A stretch of DNA of 39,991 nucleotides from Acidobacteriaceae bacterium (GTDB lineage Bacteria > Acidobacteriota > Terriglobia > Terriglobales > Acidobacteriaceae): NCBI GenBank assembly GCA_025934135.1, contig JAICYR010000008.1, forward strand, positions 1 through 39,991, in the 5' to 3' direction. A program made the translations under genes and the position numbers. Of this stretch, positions 25,489 through 34,106 are shown in pieces. Below the pieces are notes generated by a model. The model saw only the letters and a list, made by a program, of their open reading frames with translations, was not told the origin of the DNA and ran no database searches. The number at the start of each line of letters is the position of its first letter. Positions within the stretch are counted from its first letter, which is position 1.

Positions 25489-26277
25489 ATGAGGATGGTC
25501 CGCATTTGCGCGCGATTCGCACCGATCTTCTTTCTCATTTTTATCGCGCCTGGGTTGTGGGCGCAGGCGGGACCGCCTTTCCAGACCGACGACCCGACTC
25601 CGGTGGATTATGGCCATTACGAGTTTTACGTCTTCGGAATCGCCGACGGAACGCCGGTTGAGACGGATGCGGTGGCGCCAGGATTTGAGTTCAACTGGGG
25701 CGCGGTCCCCAAGTTGCAGCTTCATGCGCTGGTGCCTTTCGGAATAGCGGCTCCCATGAACCATCCAGCCTATGGGCCGGACGGGCAAGGCCCCATCACC
25801 TATGGCCTGAGCGACATTGAATTGGGTGCGAAGTATGGCTTCATCACTCAGACCAAGCGCCGGCCCCAGATCGGCACTTTCCCGATGATCGAGATACCCA
25901 AAGACGATGAGCCCTGGTACAGGCTGCCCATCTGGGTGGCGAAGGACATTGGCCCGTGGAGCCTCGACGGCGGCGCGGGATACGTCGTGAATCCGCAGTC
26001 GGGGATGCGCAACTACCCTTACGGCGGTTTCCTTGTACGACGGACCATGAACAAGAAGCTTGATCTGGCGGCGGAGATTTTTTCTCACGGACGAGTTGAG
26101 CAGGATGTGGCGCTATCGCAGTCCTCCACGCTGATCGATGCCGGAGGGTTCTACAACTTCAGCCAGCCGGGGCTGCAACTGATCTTCGCCTACGGGCACT
26201 CCATTGCCGGACAGACGGAAAACTACGCCTACCTGGGCCTCTATAAAACCTGGGGAAAAGATAAAGGAAGCCATTAG
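25489..26277 (+). CDS. Probable outer-membrane beta-barrel protein
   Basis: 262 residues with a strong ribosome binding site (aaaggag, 5 nt before the ATG at 25489). A signal peptide (ARFAPIFFLIFIAPGLWAQ) is followed by GPPFQTDDPTPVDYGHYEFY, a motif typical of a widespread family of small secreted barrel proteins in Acidobacteria and Proteobacteria. The rest alternates short amphipathic strands and turns (YGLSDIELGAKYGFITQT, LDGGAGYVVNP, LIFAYGHSIAG). A role in passage of small molecules through the outer membrane is inferred from related MetA/phenol-degradation-type transporters. It is followed at 82 bp by two membrane-protein genes and may be co-transcribed. Confidence 0.7.
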   Translation: MRMVRICARFAPIFFLIFIAPGLWAQAGPPFQTDDPTPVDYGHYEFYVFGIADGTPVETDAVAPGFEFNWGAVPKLQLHALVPFGIAAPMNHPAYGPDGQGPITYGLSDIELGAKYGFITQTKRRPQIGTFPMIEIPKDDEPWYRLPIWVAKDIGPWSLDGGAGYVVNPQSGMRNYPYGGFLVRRTMNKKLDLAAEIFSHGRVEQDVALSQSSTLIDAGGFYNFSQPGLQLIFAYGHSIAGQTENYAYLGLYKTWGKDKGSH

Positions 26278-26359
26278 CTCGCGCTCCGCCAAAAAATGAT
26301 GTAGCCGAATGCCGGACGAGGCCGTAGAATGGCCGATATCCGGAAAGGTAATCGTTTTC

Positions 26360-26941
26360 ATGGAAATCACAGTGAGAAGTCTGTGGACACTGATCCATGG
26401 CTTCGGGTTCGGCGCCCTTTATCTGCTGGCTTGTTCCGGAGGGATCCTGGAACTCTACCGTTCCACCGCCTCGCCCGCTCCTACACCTTCCACGCCGCGG
26501 CACGAGATTTTCCTGCGCGTTTATCTCATCACCATGGTGGTTCTCGCATGGGGGGCAGTGCTGAGCGGGGCCTACATTGTGTATCCGTGGTATCGCGCGG
26601 TGCCGCCTCCGGGAGCCGTGAACTCCCTCATGTATCCTCAGCATCTGCTGATGTCCAACCCTTCCACCATCGGCTGGCACTCGCTCGGAATGGAATGGAA
26701 AGAGCATGTTTCCTGGCTCGCGCCCATTTCCATCACAATGGCCGCGTATGTGTTTATCCGCTATGGACGCGATCTCAGGAACCATCGGCAACTCCGCGCC
26801 GCCGTGCTCTCCTTTGCGCTCGTGTCCTTTGTTGCCGCCGGGGTGGCGGGTTTCTTTGGCGCGATGATCAACAAGAATGCGCCTGTTCAAGGCGGACACA
26901 CGATTCAGCTATCCCAAAATATGGAGGCGCTGGGGAAATGA
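26360..26941 (+). CDS. Multi-pass inner-membrane protein, unknown function
   Basis: 193 residues from the ATG at 26360, preferred over 26309 because ggaaagg lies about 10 nt upstream and the protein then begins directly with MEITVRSLWTLIHGFGFGAL. Four membrane segments are visible: LWTLIHGFGFGALYLLAC, VYLITMVVLAWGAVLSGAYI, LAPISITMAAYVFI, and LSFALVSFVAAGVAGFFGAM. Histidines at the membrane edge (LIHGFG, QHLLM, WHSLGM, EHVSW) could bind haem or metal, as in cytochrome b-like proteins; this is only a suggestion. It overlaps the next gene by 4 bp (ATGA), so the two are probably partners. Confidence 0.75.
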   Translation: MEITVRSLWTLIHGFGFGALYLLACSGGILELYRSTASPAPTPSTPRHEIFLRVYLITMVVLAWGAVLSGAYIVYPWYRAVPPPGAVNSLMYPQHLLMSNPSTIGWHSLGMEWKEHVSWLAPISITMAAYVFIRYGRDLRNHRQLRAAVLSFALVSFVAAGVAGFFGAMINKNAPVQGGHTIQLSQNMEALGK

Positions 26942-27294
26942 ATGCTTCAGTTGAAACTGCTCCGGTCAATACCGCGTCGCCCACGAGCCTCACAAACGGT
27001 CCCGCCGCCGCCGCGGTTCTTGCAGCCGGGATTGGCTCTTTCGCTCTTGGTGTGCTGGCGGTTGCGGGGGACAAATCAGCGCTCCTGAAAGGCTGGTTCA
27101 CTTTCTACAAACCGACCGGGCCACTCTCCGGGGTCACCACGTCCGCAGTGGTGATATGGCTGATTTGCTGGGGAGCATTGGAGTGGCGCTGGCGGAAATC
27201 GAGCGTCTCGGCGGGGCGCATCAGCGCCATAGCTCTGGTGCTGCTGGCTCTGGGCCTCATGCTTACTTTTCCGCCTATTGCGGACGTTCTATAG
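26938..27294 (+). CDS. Small three-helix membrane protein, unknown function
   Basis: 118 residues from the ATG at 26938, chosen because it forms an ATGA overlap with the preceding gene. A polar N-terminus is followed by three hydrophobic stretches: AAAAVLAAGIGSFALGVLAV, TTSAVVIWLICWGALEW, and ISAIALVLLALGLMLTFPPI. No motif is recognised. Probably a subunit or partner of the upstream membrane protein. Its stop overlaps that of the convergent LacI gene within CTATAG (27289-27294). Confidence 0.75.
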   Translation: MNASVETAPVNTASPTSLTNGPAAAAVLAAGIGSFALGVLAVAGDKSALLKGWFTFYKPTGPLSGVTTSAVVIWLICWGALEWRWRKSSVSAGRISAIALVLLALGLMLTFPPIADVL

Positions 27295-28320
27295 CGCCGG
27301 AGCTTTGTGGTCCGCATCCGGAACAGGCCCGGTGCTTTTGCGCGGCACCAACTCAGGCTCAATCCTGTACTCCGCGCCTTTTGCGGTGGCGGCGTCCCTG
27401 GTTCCGTGCAGGGCGCGAAAGGCGAGCTTTGCGATCTGCGCCCGTGAGAGCCGTACCGTGGTCAGCGGAGGCTGCGTGTACTCGCTCAAGGCAATGTCAT
27501 CGAAACCAATCACCGAAATGTCGTCTGGAACTTTCAGGCCATGTTCAAGAATGGCCCCCATGGCTCCGATGGCGGACATATCATTTGACGCCAGCACCGC
27601 CGTCGGGCGGGCCCCTGCCCCTTTCCGCAACAAACGCTTCATGGCATTATGGCCGCCATCCATGCGGTGGTTGCCTTCCTCGATCAAGTCTTTGGCTGGC
27701 CGCAAGCCCTTGCGCTTCATGCTGGCGAGAAAAGCCTTGCGCCTCACCTGCGCGGAGGTCAGGTCGGATGGGCCGCTGATAAACGCAATGGATTTGTGCC
27801 CCAGGCGGCGCAGGTGTTCCACGGCGGCATCCACGCCCGCGGCGTAATCAATGGTGATATTGCTGATGCCCTTCTGCACGGTCCCGGTATCGAGAAAAAC
27901 CAGCGGAATGTCGCGACTGCTGAATTCCTCGATCAGGTGTTCATCCATTTCCGAGGTCATAATGGCCACGCCGTCCACCTTACGCTGCAACATGCGGGCA
28001 ACGCACTGCTCGGTGCGGTGCTTGTCATAATTGGTGTTGGCGATCAGCACTTCCAGCCCATGCTGCACGGCGACATCCTCAAAGCTCTTTACCAGTTCGG
28101 GGAAAAACGGGTTGGTGATGTCGGAAATAATCAGGCCGTAGAGGCTGCTCCTGCCTGAGCCCAGCGCGCGCGCGTTGGTGTTGGGATAAAACTTGAGCGC
28201 CTCAATCGCGCGGCGCACACGCGCCGCCGTCTCCGCCGTGACCTTCTCGGAGCCGTTGATGGTGCGCGATACCGTTGCGGTGGAGACCCTGGCGGCGCGT
28301 GCAACTTCCTTAATATTCAT
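27289..28320 (-). CDS. LacI family transcriptional regulator
   Basis: 343 residues. The N-terminal helix-turn-helix and hinge (MNIKEVARAARVSTATVSRT, then FYPNTNARALGSGRSSLYGL) bind DNA. The periplasmic-binding-protein-like domain follows, with LIISDITNPFFPELVKSFED, AFISGPSDLTSAQVRRKAF, VLASNDMSAIGAMGAI and VIGFDDIALSEYTQPPLTTV. It is probably a sugar-responsive repressor or activator. It lies 56 bp downstream of the SGNH hydrolase gene on the same strand and near the GH3 gene, so these are its likely targets. A 14-bp imperfect palindrome in the GH3 promoter is a candidate operator. Confidence 0.95.
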   Translation of the reverse strand: MNIKEVARAARVSTATVSRTINGSEKVTAETAARVRRAIEALKFYPNTNARALGSGRSSLYGLIISDITNPFFPELVKSFEDVAVQHGLEVLIANTNYDKHRTEQCVARMLQRKVDGVAIMTSEMDEHLIEEFSSRDIPLVFLDTGTVQKGISNITIDYAAGVDAAVEHLRRLGHKSIAFISGPSDLTSAQVRRKAFLASMKRKGLRPAKDLIEEGNHRMDGGHNAMKRLLRKGAGARPTAVLASNDMSAIGAMGAILEHGLKVPDDISVIGFDDIALSEYTQPPLTTVRLSRAQIAKLAFRALHGTRDAATAKGAEYRIEPELVPRKSTGPVPDADHKAPAL

Positions 28321-28376
28321 AGGCCATGAACGTTATACCGGAAATCAGCGCACCTCGTCCTGAATCCACCAATTAT

Positions 28377-29615
28377 TCAGCGGGCGAACAGCGAAAGCGG
28401 AACGGCCTGGCCCATGGCTCGGTATCCGGCGGGCGAGGGATGCAGGTGGTCGCCGCAGTCGTAGTCGGGGCGCAGGCGGTCGGGTTGCTGTGGGTCGCGC
28501 ATGGTCTTGTCAAAGTCAAGCACGGCGTCGAAGTGTCCGGGGGCGCGAATCCATGCATTCACAGCCTGGCGATCGGCTTCGTCGCGGGCGTCTGGATGGT
28601 AGTAGTCCGAGCCCATGTAGGGCGTTATGGTCGCACCGATCACGCGGATGCCATGCGCGTGGGCGCGGGTGACGAGCTGCTCGTAGGCGGCTTCGATCCG
28701 CTCGACAAGCTGCGTGTGCGCGGCAGCGGGGACTTCGCCGTCGCGAGTGAGCCCGCCGAGGTCGTTCACTCCCTCAAAGACGATCAGCCAGCGCACTCTG
28801 GCCTGCGCCAGCACGTCGCGATTGAAACGTGCGAGCGCGTTTGGCCCGAGGCCGTCGATCAGCAGATGATTTCCGCCGATTCCTTCATTGAGCACGCCGA
28901 TGTCGCGCGTTGCGGCTGAGTTTTGGAGGCGCTCGGCGAGCACGTCAGTCCAGCGGTCGTTTCCGTTTGTTGTGGAGGCGTGGCCGTCGGTTATGGAATC
29001 GCCAAGCGCGACGATGGAGGCCGCTCCCGGCGTGGCCAACACATCAACTCCGGCGATTTGAAACCAGTGGTCCACAGTATTTGCGCCGGGCAATTTCGGG
29101 GATCCAACCTGATCTCCGTGGACATAATAGGAGGTTGCGCGGGAGCCGGGATGGCCGGTTTCGCGAGCCGGGGCGTCGTCCAGATGAAACGTAATGGCGA
29201 GATTCGAAAGCGGAGCAACCGGGTAGTCGATGGGATCGGAGATGTGCCCCGCTCCTGCTGGAACCGTTACTTCGCTTTTGCCGGAAAAAGTCAGCACCCG
29301 GTCGGAAGCTGGATCAATGTCCGGCGAAGCCGCGGAAAGCGGGCGGGCAATATGCACCGAGGTGAAGTGAAGCGGTTCGGTACCAAAAGCATTCGAGAGA
29401 TGCACGCGCAGCTCATTTCCACCAATCGACAGATGGACGATTTGGCGGACGGTGGTGTCGGTCATCTCCTGCTCCGGCAGCGCGTTTTGCGGTTCGGGAA
29501 TCTGCTGCGCCGACGACCAGCTTCCAACCCATACGCTGGCACTCGCCTGCGCTTTTCCCGGAGCGGCGAGGCAGAGAGCAGCCAGAAACATCATGGCGAG
29601 CAGCAGTTTTCTCAT
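28377..29615 (-). CDS. Secreted SGNH/GDSL hydrolase (esterase)
   Basis: 412 residues with a signal peptide (MRKLLLAMMFLAALCLAAPG). An N-terminal beta-sandwich (about 28-190: VWVGSWSSAQQIPEP and following) precedes the SGNH catalytic domain. The nucleophile is S207 in ALGDSITDG, with G in EGIGGN and N in FEGVNDLGG. The catalytic D389 and H392 are in CGDHLHPS. Related enzymes deacetylate plant or microbial polysaccharides; the substrate is not known here. Upstream of the LacI gene and probably co-transcribed with it. GH3 is on the same strand 2 kb further upstream, separated by the opposite-facing FG-GAP gene. Confidence 0.93.
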   Translation of the reverse strand: MRKLLLAMMFLAALCLAAPGKAQASASVWVGSWSSAQQIPEPQNALPEQEMTDTTVRQIVHLSIGGNELRVHLSNAFGTEPLHFTSVHIARPLSAASPDIDPASDRVLTFSGKSEVTVPAGAGHISDPIDYPVAPLSNLAITFHLDDAPARETGHPGSRATSYYVHGDQVGSPKLPGANTVDHWFQIAGVDVLATPGAASIVALGDSITDGHASTTNGNDRWTDVLAERLQNSAATRDIGVLNEGIGGNHLLIDGLGPNALARFNRDVLAQARVRWLIVFEGVNDLGGLTRDGEVPAAAHTQLVERIEAAYEQLVTRAHAHGIRVIGATITPYMGSDYYHPDARDEADRQAVNAWIRAPGHFDAVLDFDKTMRDPQQPDRLRPDYDCGDHLHPSPAGYRAMGQAVPLSLFAR

Positions 29616-29741
29616 CAGACCTCACTGGGTAAATCGCTTTTGTAAGCACCCAGAGTATAGCAGCCTGTGTGGCCGGAATGCGGCTTCGGGCTTGGCTCTG
29701 CTATCCTCAGCACGTATCCCGCGCGCAGGAGTCTTTTAGTT

Positions 29742-31583
29742 TTGCCAAGATACCGATGCCTTGCGGCTGCCCTCTTTCTGGCCGCCGTTCTTCCGGTTGC
29801 CTCGCTCGCCCAGCAGGCGCAGCAGCCAATGGGCGGGGGAAACGCCACGGGCGGTGCGCATGCCGCGATCCACGACGCGGAAAACCGGCCCATCACCGCC
29901 GGCGGATTTGTAAAGTCCGGCCCAGTCGTTTATCAGGACATCTCCCAAAAATCCGGCCTGGCTTCGTGGACGCACGTGATGGGCACGCCGCAGAAGAAGT
30001 TCATCATCGAGGCCAACGGATCGGGCATTTGCCTGCTGGACTACAACAACGACGGCTGGCTGGATATTTATCTGGTCAACGGATCGACCTACGACGCGCT
30101 CAGCGGCAAGACTGCGCCACCCCATGCCGCGCTCTTCCGTAACAATCATGATGGGACGTTTACCAATGTGGCCAACGTCGCCGGAGTCGAGAACGACCGC
30201 TGGGGATTCGGCTGCGCTGTCGGCGACTACGACAACGATGGCTGGCCCGACCTCTATGTGACGAATTTTGGCCAGAACCGCCTTTACCACAACAACCACG
30301 ACGGAACCTTCACCGATGTTGCGGTGAAGGCTGGAGTGACGCTGGGCAACTGGTCCACAGGCGCGACCTTTGGCGATTATGACGGCGATGGGCGGCTCGA
30401 TCTATTCGTTCCCGGATACGTTCATTACGACATGAGCAATCCGCCCATCCCCGGCACCAAGGCTGTTTCCTATAGCTTCTGCAACTTTCGCGGAATTTCC
30501 GTCATGTGCGGCCCGCGCGGACTTGAAGGCGAGCCGGACCATCTCTTTCACAACAACGGCGACGGAACCTTTACCGACGTAAGCGTCAAGGCGGGGGTGA
30601 GTGACCCCAACCGGTACTACGGATTCAGCAGCGTTTTTGTCGATCTGAACAACGACGGTAAGGTCGATCTGGCGGTGGCCGATGACTCCACGCCCGGCTA
30701 CCTTTACATTAACAAGGGCGACGGCACATTTGAGGATGACAGCTATGCCTCCGGCTTCGCGCTGAACCAGGACGGGCGCGAGATTGCTGGCATGGGACTC
30801 GCCGTGGGCGACTACGACAATGCCGGATGGGACAGCCTCTTCGTCACGGATTTTTCCGACGACTACGACGTGCTCTTCCATAATGACGGGCAGGGCAATT
30901 TCAGCGATGTGAGCTACCATGCCGGGGTGGCGCAAGACACGATTCCGTTTCTGGGCTGGGGCGACGGCTTTCTCGATTACAACAACGATGGCTGGAAAGA
31001 CCTGTTTACGGTCAATGGACATGTTTATCCCGGCGTGGACAAGCAGGACTGGGGAACGACTTTCGCCCAGCGCCCGCAGCTTTTCCGTAACGAACAGGGG
31101 AAAAAGTTCGCGCTGGTGCCGCCGGTTGAAAACACCGGGCTGGCCATCGTGACTCCGGGTCGCGGTGCGGCGTTTGGAGATTTGTTCAACGACGGCAAGA
31201 TCGATGTGGTCATCAGCCCGCTCGACGGCCACGCCATTCTGCTTCGCAACGTCAACCCGGACCATCACCACTGGGTTGAGCTGAAGCTTATTGGCGGATC
31301 CAAAGGCCCGCGCGATGCTGTTGGGGCGGCCGTTTACCTTACGGTCAACGGCATCCGCCAGCGCGGAGATGTTCTCAGTGGCGGAAGCTATATGTCGTCG
31401 AACGACCAGCGCGTCCATTTCGGCCTGGGCGACGCATCCAACGTCGACAAGGTAGAAATCCACTGGCCGGGCGGCCAGATGGAAACGGTCCACCTGCCGT
31501 CGGTAGACCGCATTTTCACCATCACACAGGGCAAAGGCATCACGGGCGAGCTATGCACCGCGTGCAAGCAGGCTAAGAAATAG
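29742..31583 (+). CDS. Secreted FG-GAP/VCBS repeat protein with C-terminal ASPIC/UnbV domain (CRTAC1-like)
   Basis: 613 residues from a TTG at 29742, chosen because aggagt lies 9 nt upstream and a signal peptide begins there (CLAAALFLAAVLPVASLAQ); the frame stays open to 29667. At least six FG-GAP repeats with calcium-binding DxDxDGxxD loops follow (LDYNNDGWLDIYLVNG, VGDYDNDGWPDLYVTN, FGDYDGDGRLDLFVPG, VDLNNDGKVDLAVADD, LDYNNDGWKDLFTVNG). They form a propeller. The C-terminal domain (VGAAVYLTVNGIRQRGDVLS, then HFGLGDASNVDKVEIHWPGG) is ASPIC/UnbV. Such proteins are abundant in Acidobacteria and thought to bind cell-surface or glycan ligands. No enzyme motif is present. It ends 43 bp from the convergent GH3 gene. 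Confidence 0.92.
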   Translation: MPRYRCLAAALFLAAVLPVASLAQQAQQPMGGGNATGGAHAAIHDAENRPITAGGFVKSGPVVYQDISQKSGLASWTHVMGTPQKKFIIEANGSGICLLDYNNDGWLDIYLVNGSTYDALSGKTAPPHAALFRNNHDGTFTNVANVAGVENDRWGFGCAVGDYDNDGWPDLYVTNFGQNRLYHNNHDGTFTDVAVKAGVTLGNWSTGATFGDYDGDGRLDLFVPGYVHYDMSNPPIPGTKAVSYSFCNFRGISVMCGPRGLEGEPDHLFHNNGDGTFTDVSVKAGVSDPNRYYGFSSVFVDLNNDGKVDLAVADDSTPGYLYINKGDGTFEDDSYASGFALNQDGREIAGMGLAVGDYDNAGWDSLFVTDFSDDYDVLFHNDGQGNFSDVSYHAGVAQDTIPFLGWGDGFLDYNNDGWKDLFTVNGHVYPGVDKQDWGTTFAQRPQLFRNEQGKKFALVPPVENTGLAIVTPGRGAAFGDLFNDGKIDVVISPLDGHAILLRNVNPDHHHWVELKLIGGSKGPRDAVGAAVYLTVNGIRQRGDVLSGGSYMSSNDQRVHFGLGDASNVDKVEIHWPGGQMETVHLPSVDRIFTITQGKGITGELCTACKQAKK

Positions 31584-31626
31584 CGAGTGCGCGGCGCCCA
31601 CAATGGTGAAGGCCGGACTCCCGTGA

Positions 31627-33888
31627 TTACTTGTTCAACGTAAAGCTCGCCGCCAGCGGTGTGTCGGCGGACGAAGGCCCGGCAAGAATCTTGTATTCGC
31701 CGGGGATCTCCTCCATCGCGTCCTTCTGGACGTTGTAGATGGAGAGGCAGAGCGGGTTGAGGTCGAGAGTCACGGCCTTCGCTTCGCCCGGCGCGAGATT
31801 GACCCTGTCGAAGGCGACCAGGCGCTTATAGCTTTCGCCCGCGGCTGTGGGCAACTCGGCATAGACCTCGGCGATTTCCGCTCCGGCGCGCTGGCCGGTG
31901 TTCTTGATGGTCATGGTTGCGGTGCGGCCCTGGGGATCAACCTTCAGGTCAGAGTACTGATAGGTGGTGTAGGAGAGTCCAAAGCCAAACGGAAGGAGCG
32001 GCGAAATATTCTTCTCCTCAAACCATTTGTAGCCCACGGCCGCTCCGGCTGTGTTGTAATCCACGTCAAACAAGGGCAGCTCTTTGAAGTTGCGCGTGAC
32101 CTTCTTTCCGTTGCGCGCGAAGGTGACGGTGTGGTCCACAGGCTTGAGATTGATGCCGGGAACTTCTGGATGGGGCAAGTCGGCATCGCTCTTTGCGAAA
32201 GTGACGGGCAGTTTGGCCGTGAAGTTCACTGTCCCGAACAGCAGATTCGCGAGCGCCTGCGCGCCGCCAATGCCGGGATACCAGGCTTCCACGATGCCCT
32301 GCACCTGATTGGCCCAGGGCATGGAGACGGGGCCTCCGGTCTCAAGCACGACAATGGTGTGGGGATTGGCCTCAGCAACAGCGGAAACTAGCGCGTCCTG
32401 ATTATCGGGCAGCGCGAGCGTGGGCCGGTCCATTCCTTCGCTCATCGGCTGGTTCACGAAGACGATTGCCACGTCTGCGGTTTTGGCGAAGTTCGCGGCG
32501 GAGGTATTGTCCGTGCCGGGATTGAACTCAACCTTGGCGTTAGGCGCGTGCTTACGGATATACCGGAGCGGCGAGGAGGGAAAGTAAACCACTTCCTGCC
32601 ACCTGGGTGATCCAGGATGCGGGTCGATGGCGTTGCCGCCAGGCGCATCCACCTGCGCCGAGCCTGCTCCGGAAAGCACGCCTACATCGGCATGGGAGCC
32701 GATGAGCGCAATGGAGTGGATGGAGGCGGCGTCGAGCGGCAGAATGTTGTTTTCGTTCTTGAGGAGGACGATGCTCTGCTCGGCAATGTGCTCGGCGTCG
32801 CGGCGGCCTTGGAAGGGATTGACGACCGAGCGCGGATCAACGGGGTAATCGATGATTCCTGCGGCGAACATGCTGCGCAGAATGCGGTGGTCCATGTCAT
32901 CGAGCCGCGACATGGGGACTTTGCCATCTTGAACAGCCTTCTTCAGAGGCTCTCCAAAGTAGCCTTCGTCGCCGGGCATTTCCTGGTCAAGCCCCGCGAG
33001 CGCGGCCTTCACGGTGGAATGCGTCGCACCCCAGTCGGAAACTACCCATCCCTTGAAGTGGAAGTCCTTTTTCAGCGCCTGATTCAGCAACCAGTCATTC
33101 TCGCAGGCATAGACGCCGTTGACGCGGTTGTAAGAGCACATTATGCCGGAGGGTTTGGCGATGCCGATGGCGATCTCAAACGCGAGCAGATCGCTCTCGC
33201 GGGCGGCGCGCTTGCTGATGTTGGCGCTCAGAACGGTGCGCCCGGTTTCCTGGTCATTGAAGGCGTAATGCTTGAGGTCGCTCATGATGTGCTGGGACTT
33301 GACGCCCTTCTCAACATTGCCGGTCATGGTCCCGGCGAGTAGGGGGTCTTCTCCGGCGTACTCAAAGTTGCGGCCATTGCGCGGCTCGCGGGTAATGTCC
33401 ATGCCGCCGCCAATGGACATGTTGTAGCCCTGGGCGCGAAGCTCGCGTCCGATCACCTCTCCGTAAAGCTGCGCGGCTTTGGGGTTCCAGCTTGAGGCGG
33501 CACCGAGCGTGGAGGGCAGCAGAGTGGAATAGCGGCCCATCACGGCGGCGAGGCGGACGCCGACTGCGGAGTCCTGCTGGTTGATAGGCGGAATGCCAAG
33601 CCGTGGAATACCCGGAACAAAGCCTGCGGACCAGTTGTCTCCGGGAGGGATGGGCGCGCCAGGGCGGAGCGCTCCCCAGCCGGTGCCGTGGACAAGCTGA
33701 ATCTTTTCGTCGAGAGTGAGCTGTTTCTGCACCATGTCGGCGCGCTGGTCGGGCGATAGCGATTTGTTGTCCCAGGGATGATGCTGCGCGGGCGGTTTGG
33801 GCGGCTCCTGCGAGCGGAGTGCGGGCGCGCTCAGGCAAGCCAGCGCGAGCAACGCCGGGGCGGAGCGAAACAGAATTCTGGCCTTCAT
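31627..33888 (-). CDS. Secreted glycoside hydrolase family 3 beta-glucosidase
   Basis: 753 residues from the ATG at 33888, supported by a strong site (aggagaaa, about 8 nt upstream) and a signal peptide (ILFRSAPALLALACLSAP). GH3 layout: an N-terminal barrel with nucleophile D285 in GWVVSDWGATH and substrate-site residues in YNMSIGGGMDITREPRNGR and SDLKHYAFNDQE. An alpha/beta sandwich follows (SIVLLKNENNILPLD ... VNQPMSEGMDRPTL), then a C-terminal fibronectin III-like domain (LLPFGFGLSYTTYQYSDLKV and following). It releases glucose, or xylose, from oligosaccharides in the periplasm or outside the cell. It has its own promoter with a possible LacI-type operator. Confidence 0.95.
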   Translation of the reverse strand: MKARILFRSAPALLALACLSAPALRSQEPPKPPAQHHPWDNKSLSPDQRADMVQKQLTLDEKIQLVHGTGWGALRPGAPIPPGDNWSAGFVPGIPRLGIPPINQQDSAVGVRLAAVMGRYSTLLPSTLGAASSWNPKAAQLYGEVIGRELRAQGYNMSIGGGMDITREPRNGRNFEYAGEDPLLAGTMTGNVEKGVKSQHIMSDLKHYAFNDQETGRTVLSANISKRAARESDLLAFEIAIGIAKPSGIMCSYNRVNGVYACENDWLLNQALKKDFHFKGWVVSDWGATHSTVKAALAGLDQEMPGDEGYFGEPLKKAVQDGKVPMSRLDDMDHRILRSMFAAGIIDYPVDPRSVVNPFQGRRDAEHIAEQSIVLLKNENNILPLDAASIHSIALIGSHADVGVLSGAGSAQVDAPGGNAIDPHPGSPRWQEVVYFPSSPLRYIRKHAPNAKVEFNPGTDNTSAANFAKTADVAIVFVNQPMSEGMDRPTLALPDNQDALVSAVAEANPHTIVVLETGGPVSMPWANQVQGIVEAWYPGIGGAQALANLLFGTVNFTAKLPVTFAKSDADLPHPEVPGINLKPVDHTVTFARNGKKVTRNFKELPLFDVDYNTAGAAVGYKWFEEKNISPLLPFGFGLSYTTYQYSDLKVDPQGRTATMTIKNTGQRAGAEIAEVYAELPTAAGESYKRLVAFDRVNLAPGEAKAVTLDLNPLCLSIYNVQKDAMEEIPGEYKILAGPSSADTPLAASFTLNK

Positions 33889-33922
33889 TGTGGGGTTTCT
33901 CCTGTGCAGTGACGCGGGTTTC

Positions 33923-33951
33923 ATCGTACGTTTTCGAACAGGCCTAGTCAA
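33923..33951 (-). promoter_or_regulatory. Sigma70-type promoter with candidate LacI operator for the GH3 gene
   Basis: On the minus strand: TTGACT (33946-33951), a 17-bp spacer, TACGAT (33923-33928). An imperfect 14-bp palindrome (33926-33939; outer halves GTnCG and CGnAC) overlaps the -10 box and spacer and contains the CGAAAACG core seen in many LacI-family operators. It lies about 35 bp before the GH3 start. The rest of the 218-bp gap to gcvT shows no gene and no recognisable glycine riboswitch. Confidence 0.45.
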
Positions 33952-34106
33952 TCGGTTTACTCAATGGATTGCGCGGTGGCTGCGTGGACCATCCGGCAAT
34001 GCCCGGAGGCAGCGCCAGTGCGGTGGGATCAGCCCCGTCACCGCGCCTTCGTTTGCCGTGCTAACGTAAAAGGTTCCAGACTTTTTCTCGGGGAAGGACC
34101 CCTGTC

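Noticed and set aside
29625-29653. Inverted repeat ctgggt...acccag upstream of the SGNH hydrolase as a LacI operator
   Set aside because: Arms are only 6 bp with a 17-bp spacer and no central CG symmetry; too weak to call.
33952-34106. Possible glycine riboswitch before gcvT
   Set aside because: I looked for the conserved tandem aptamer elements and saw none; a covariance search would be needed to be certain.
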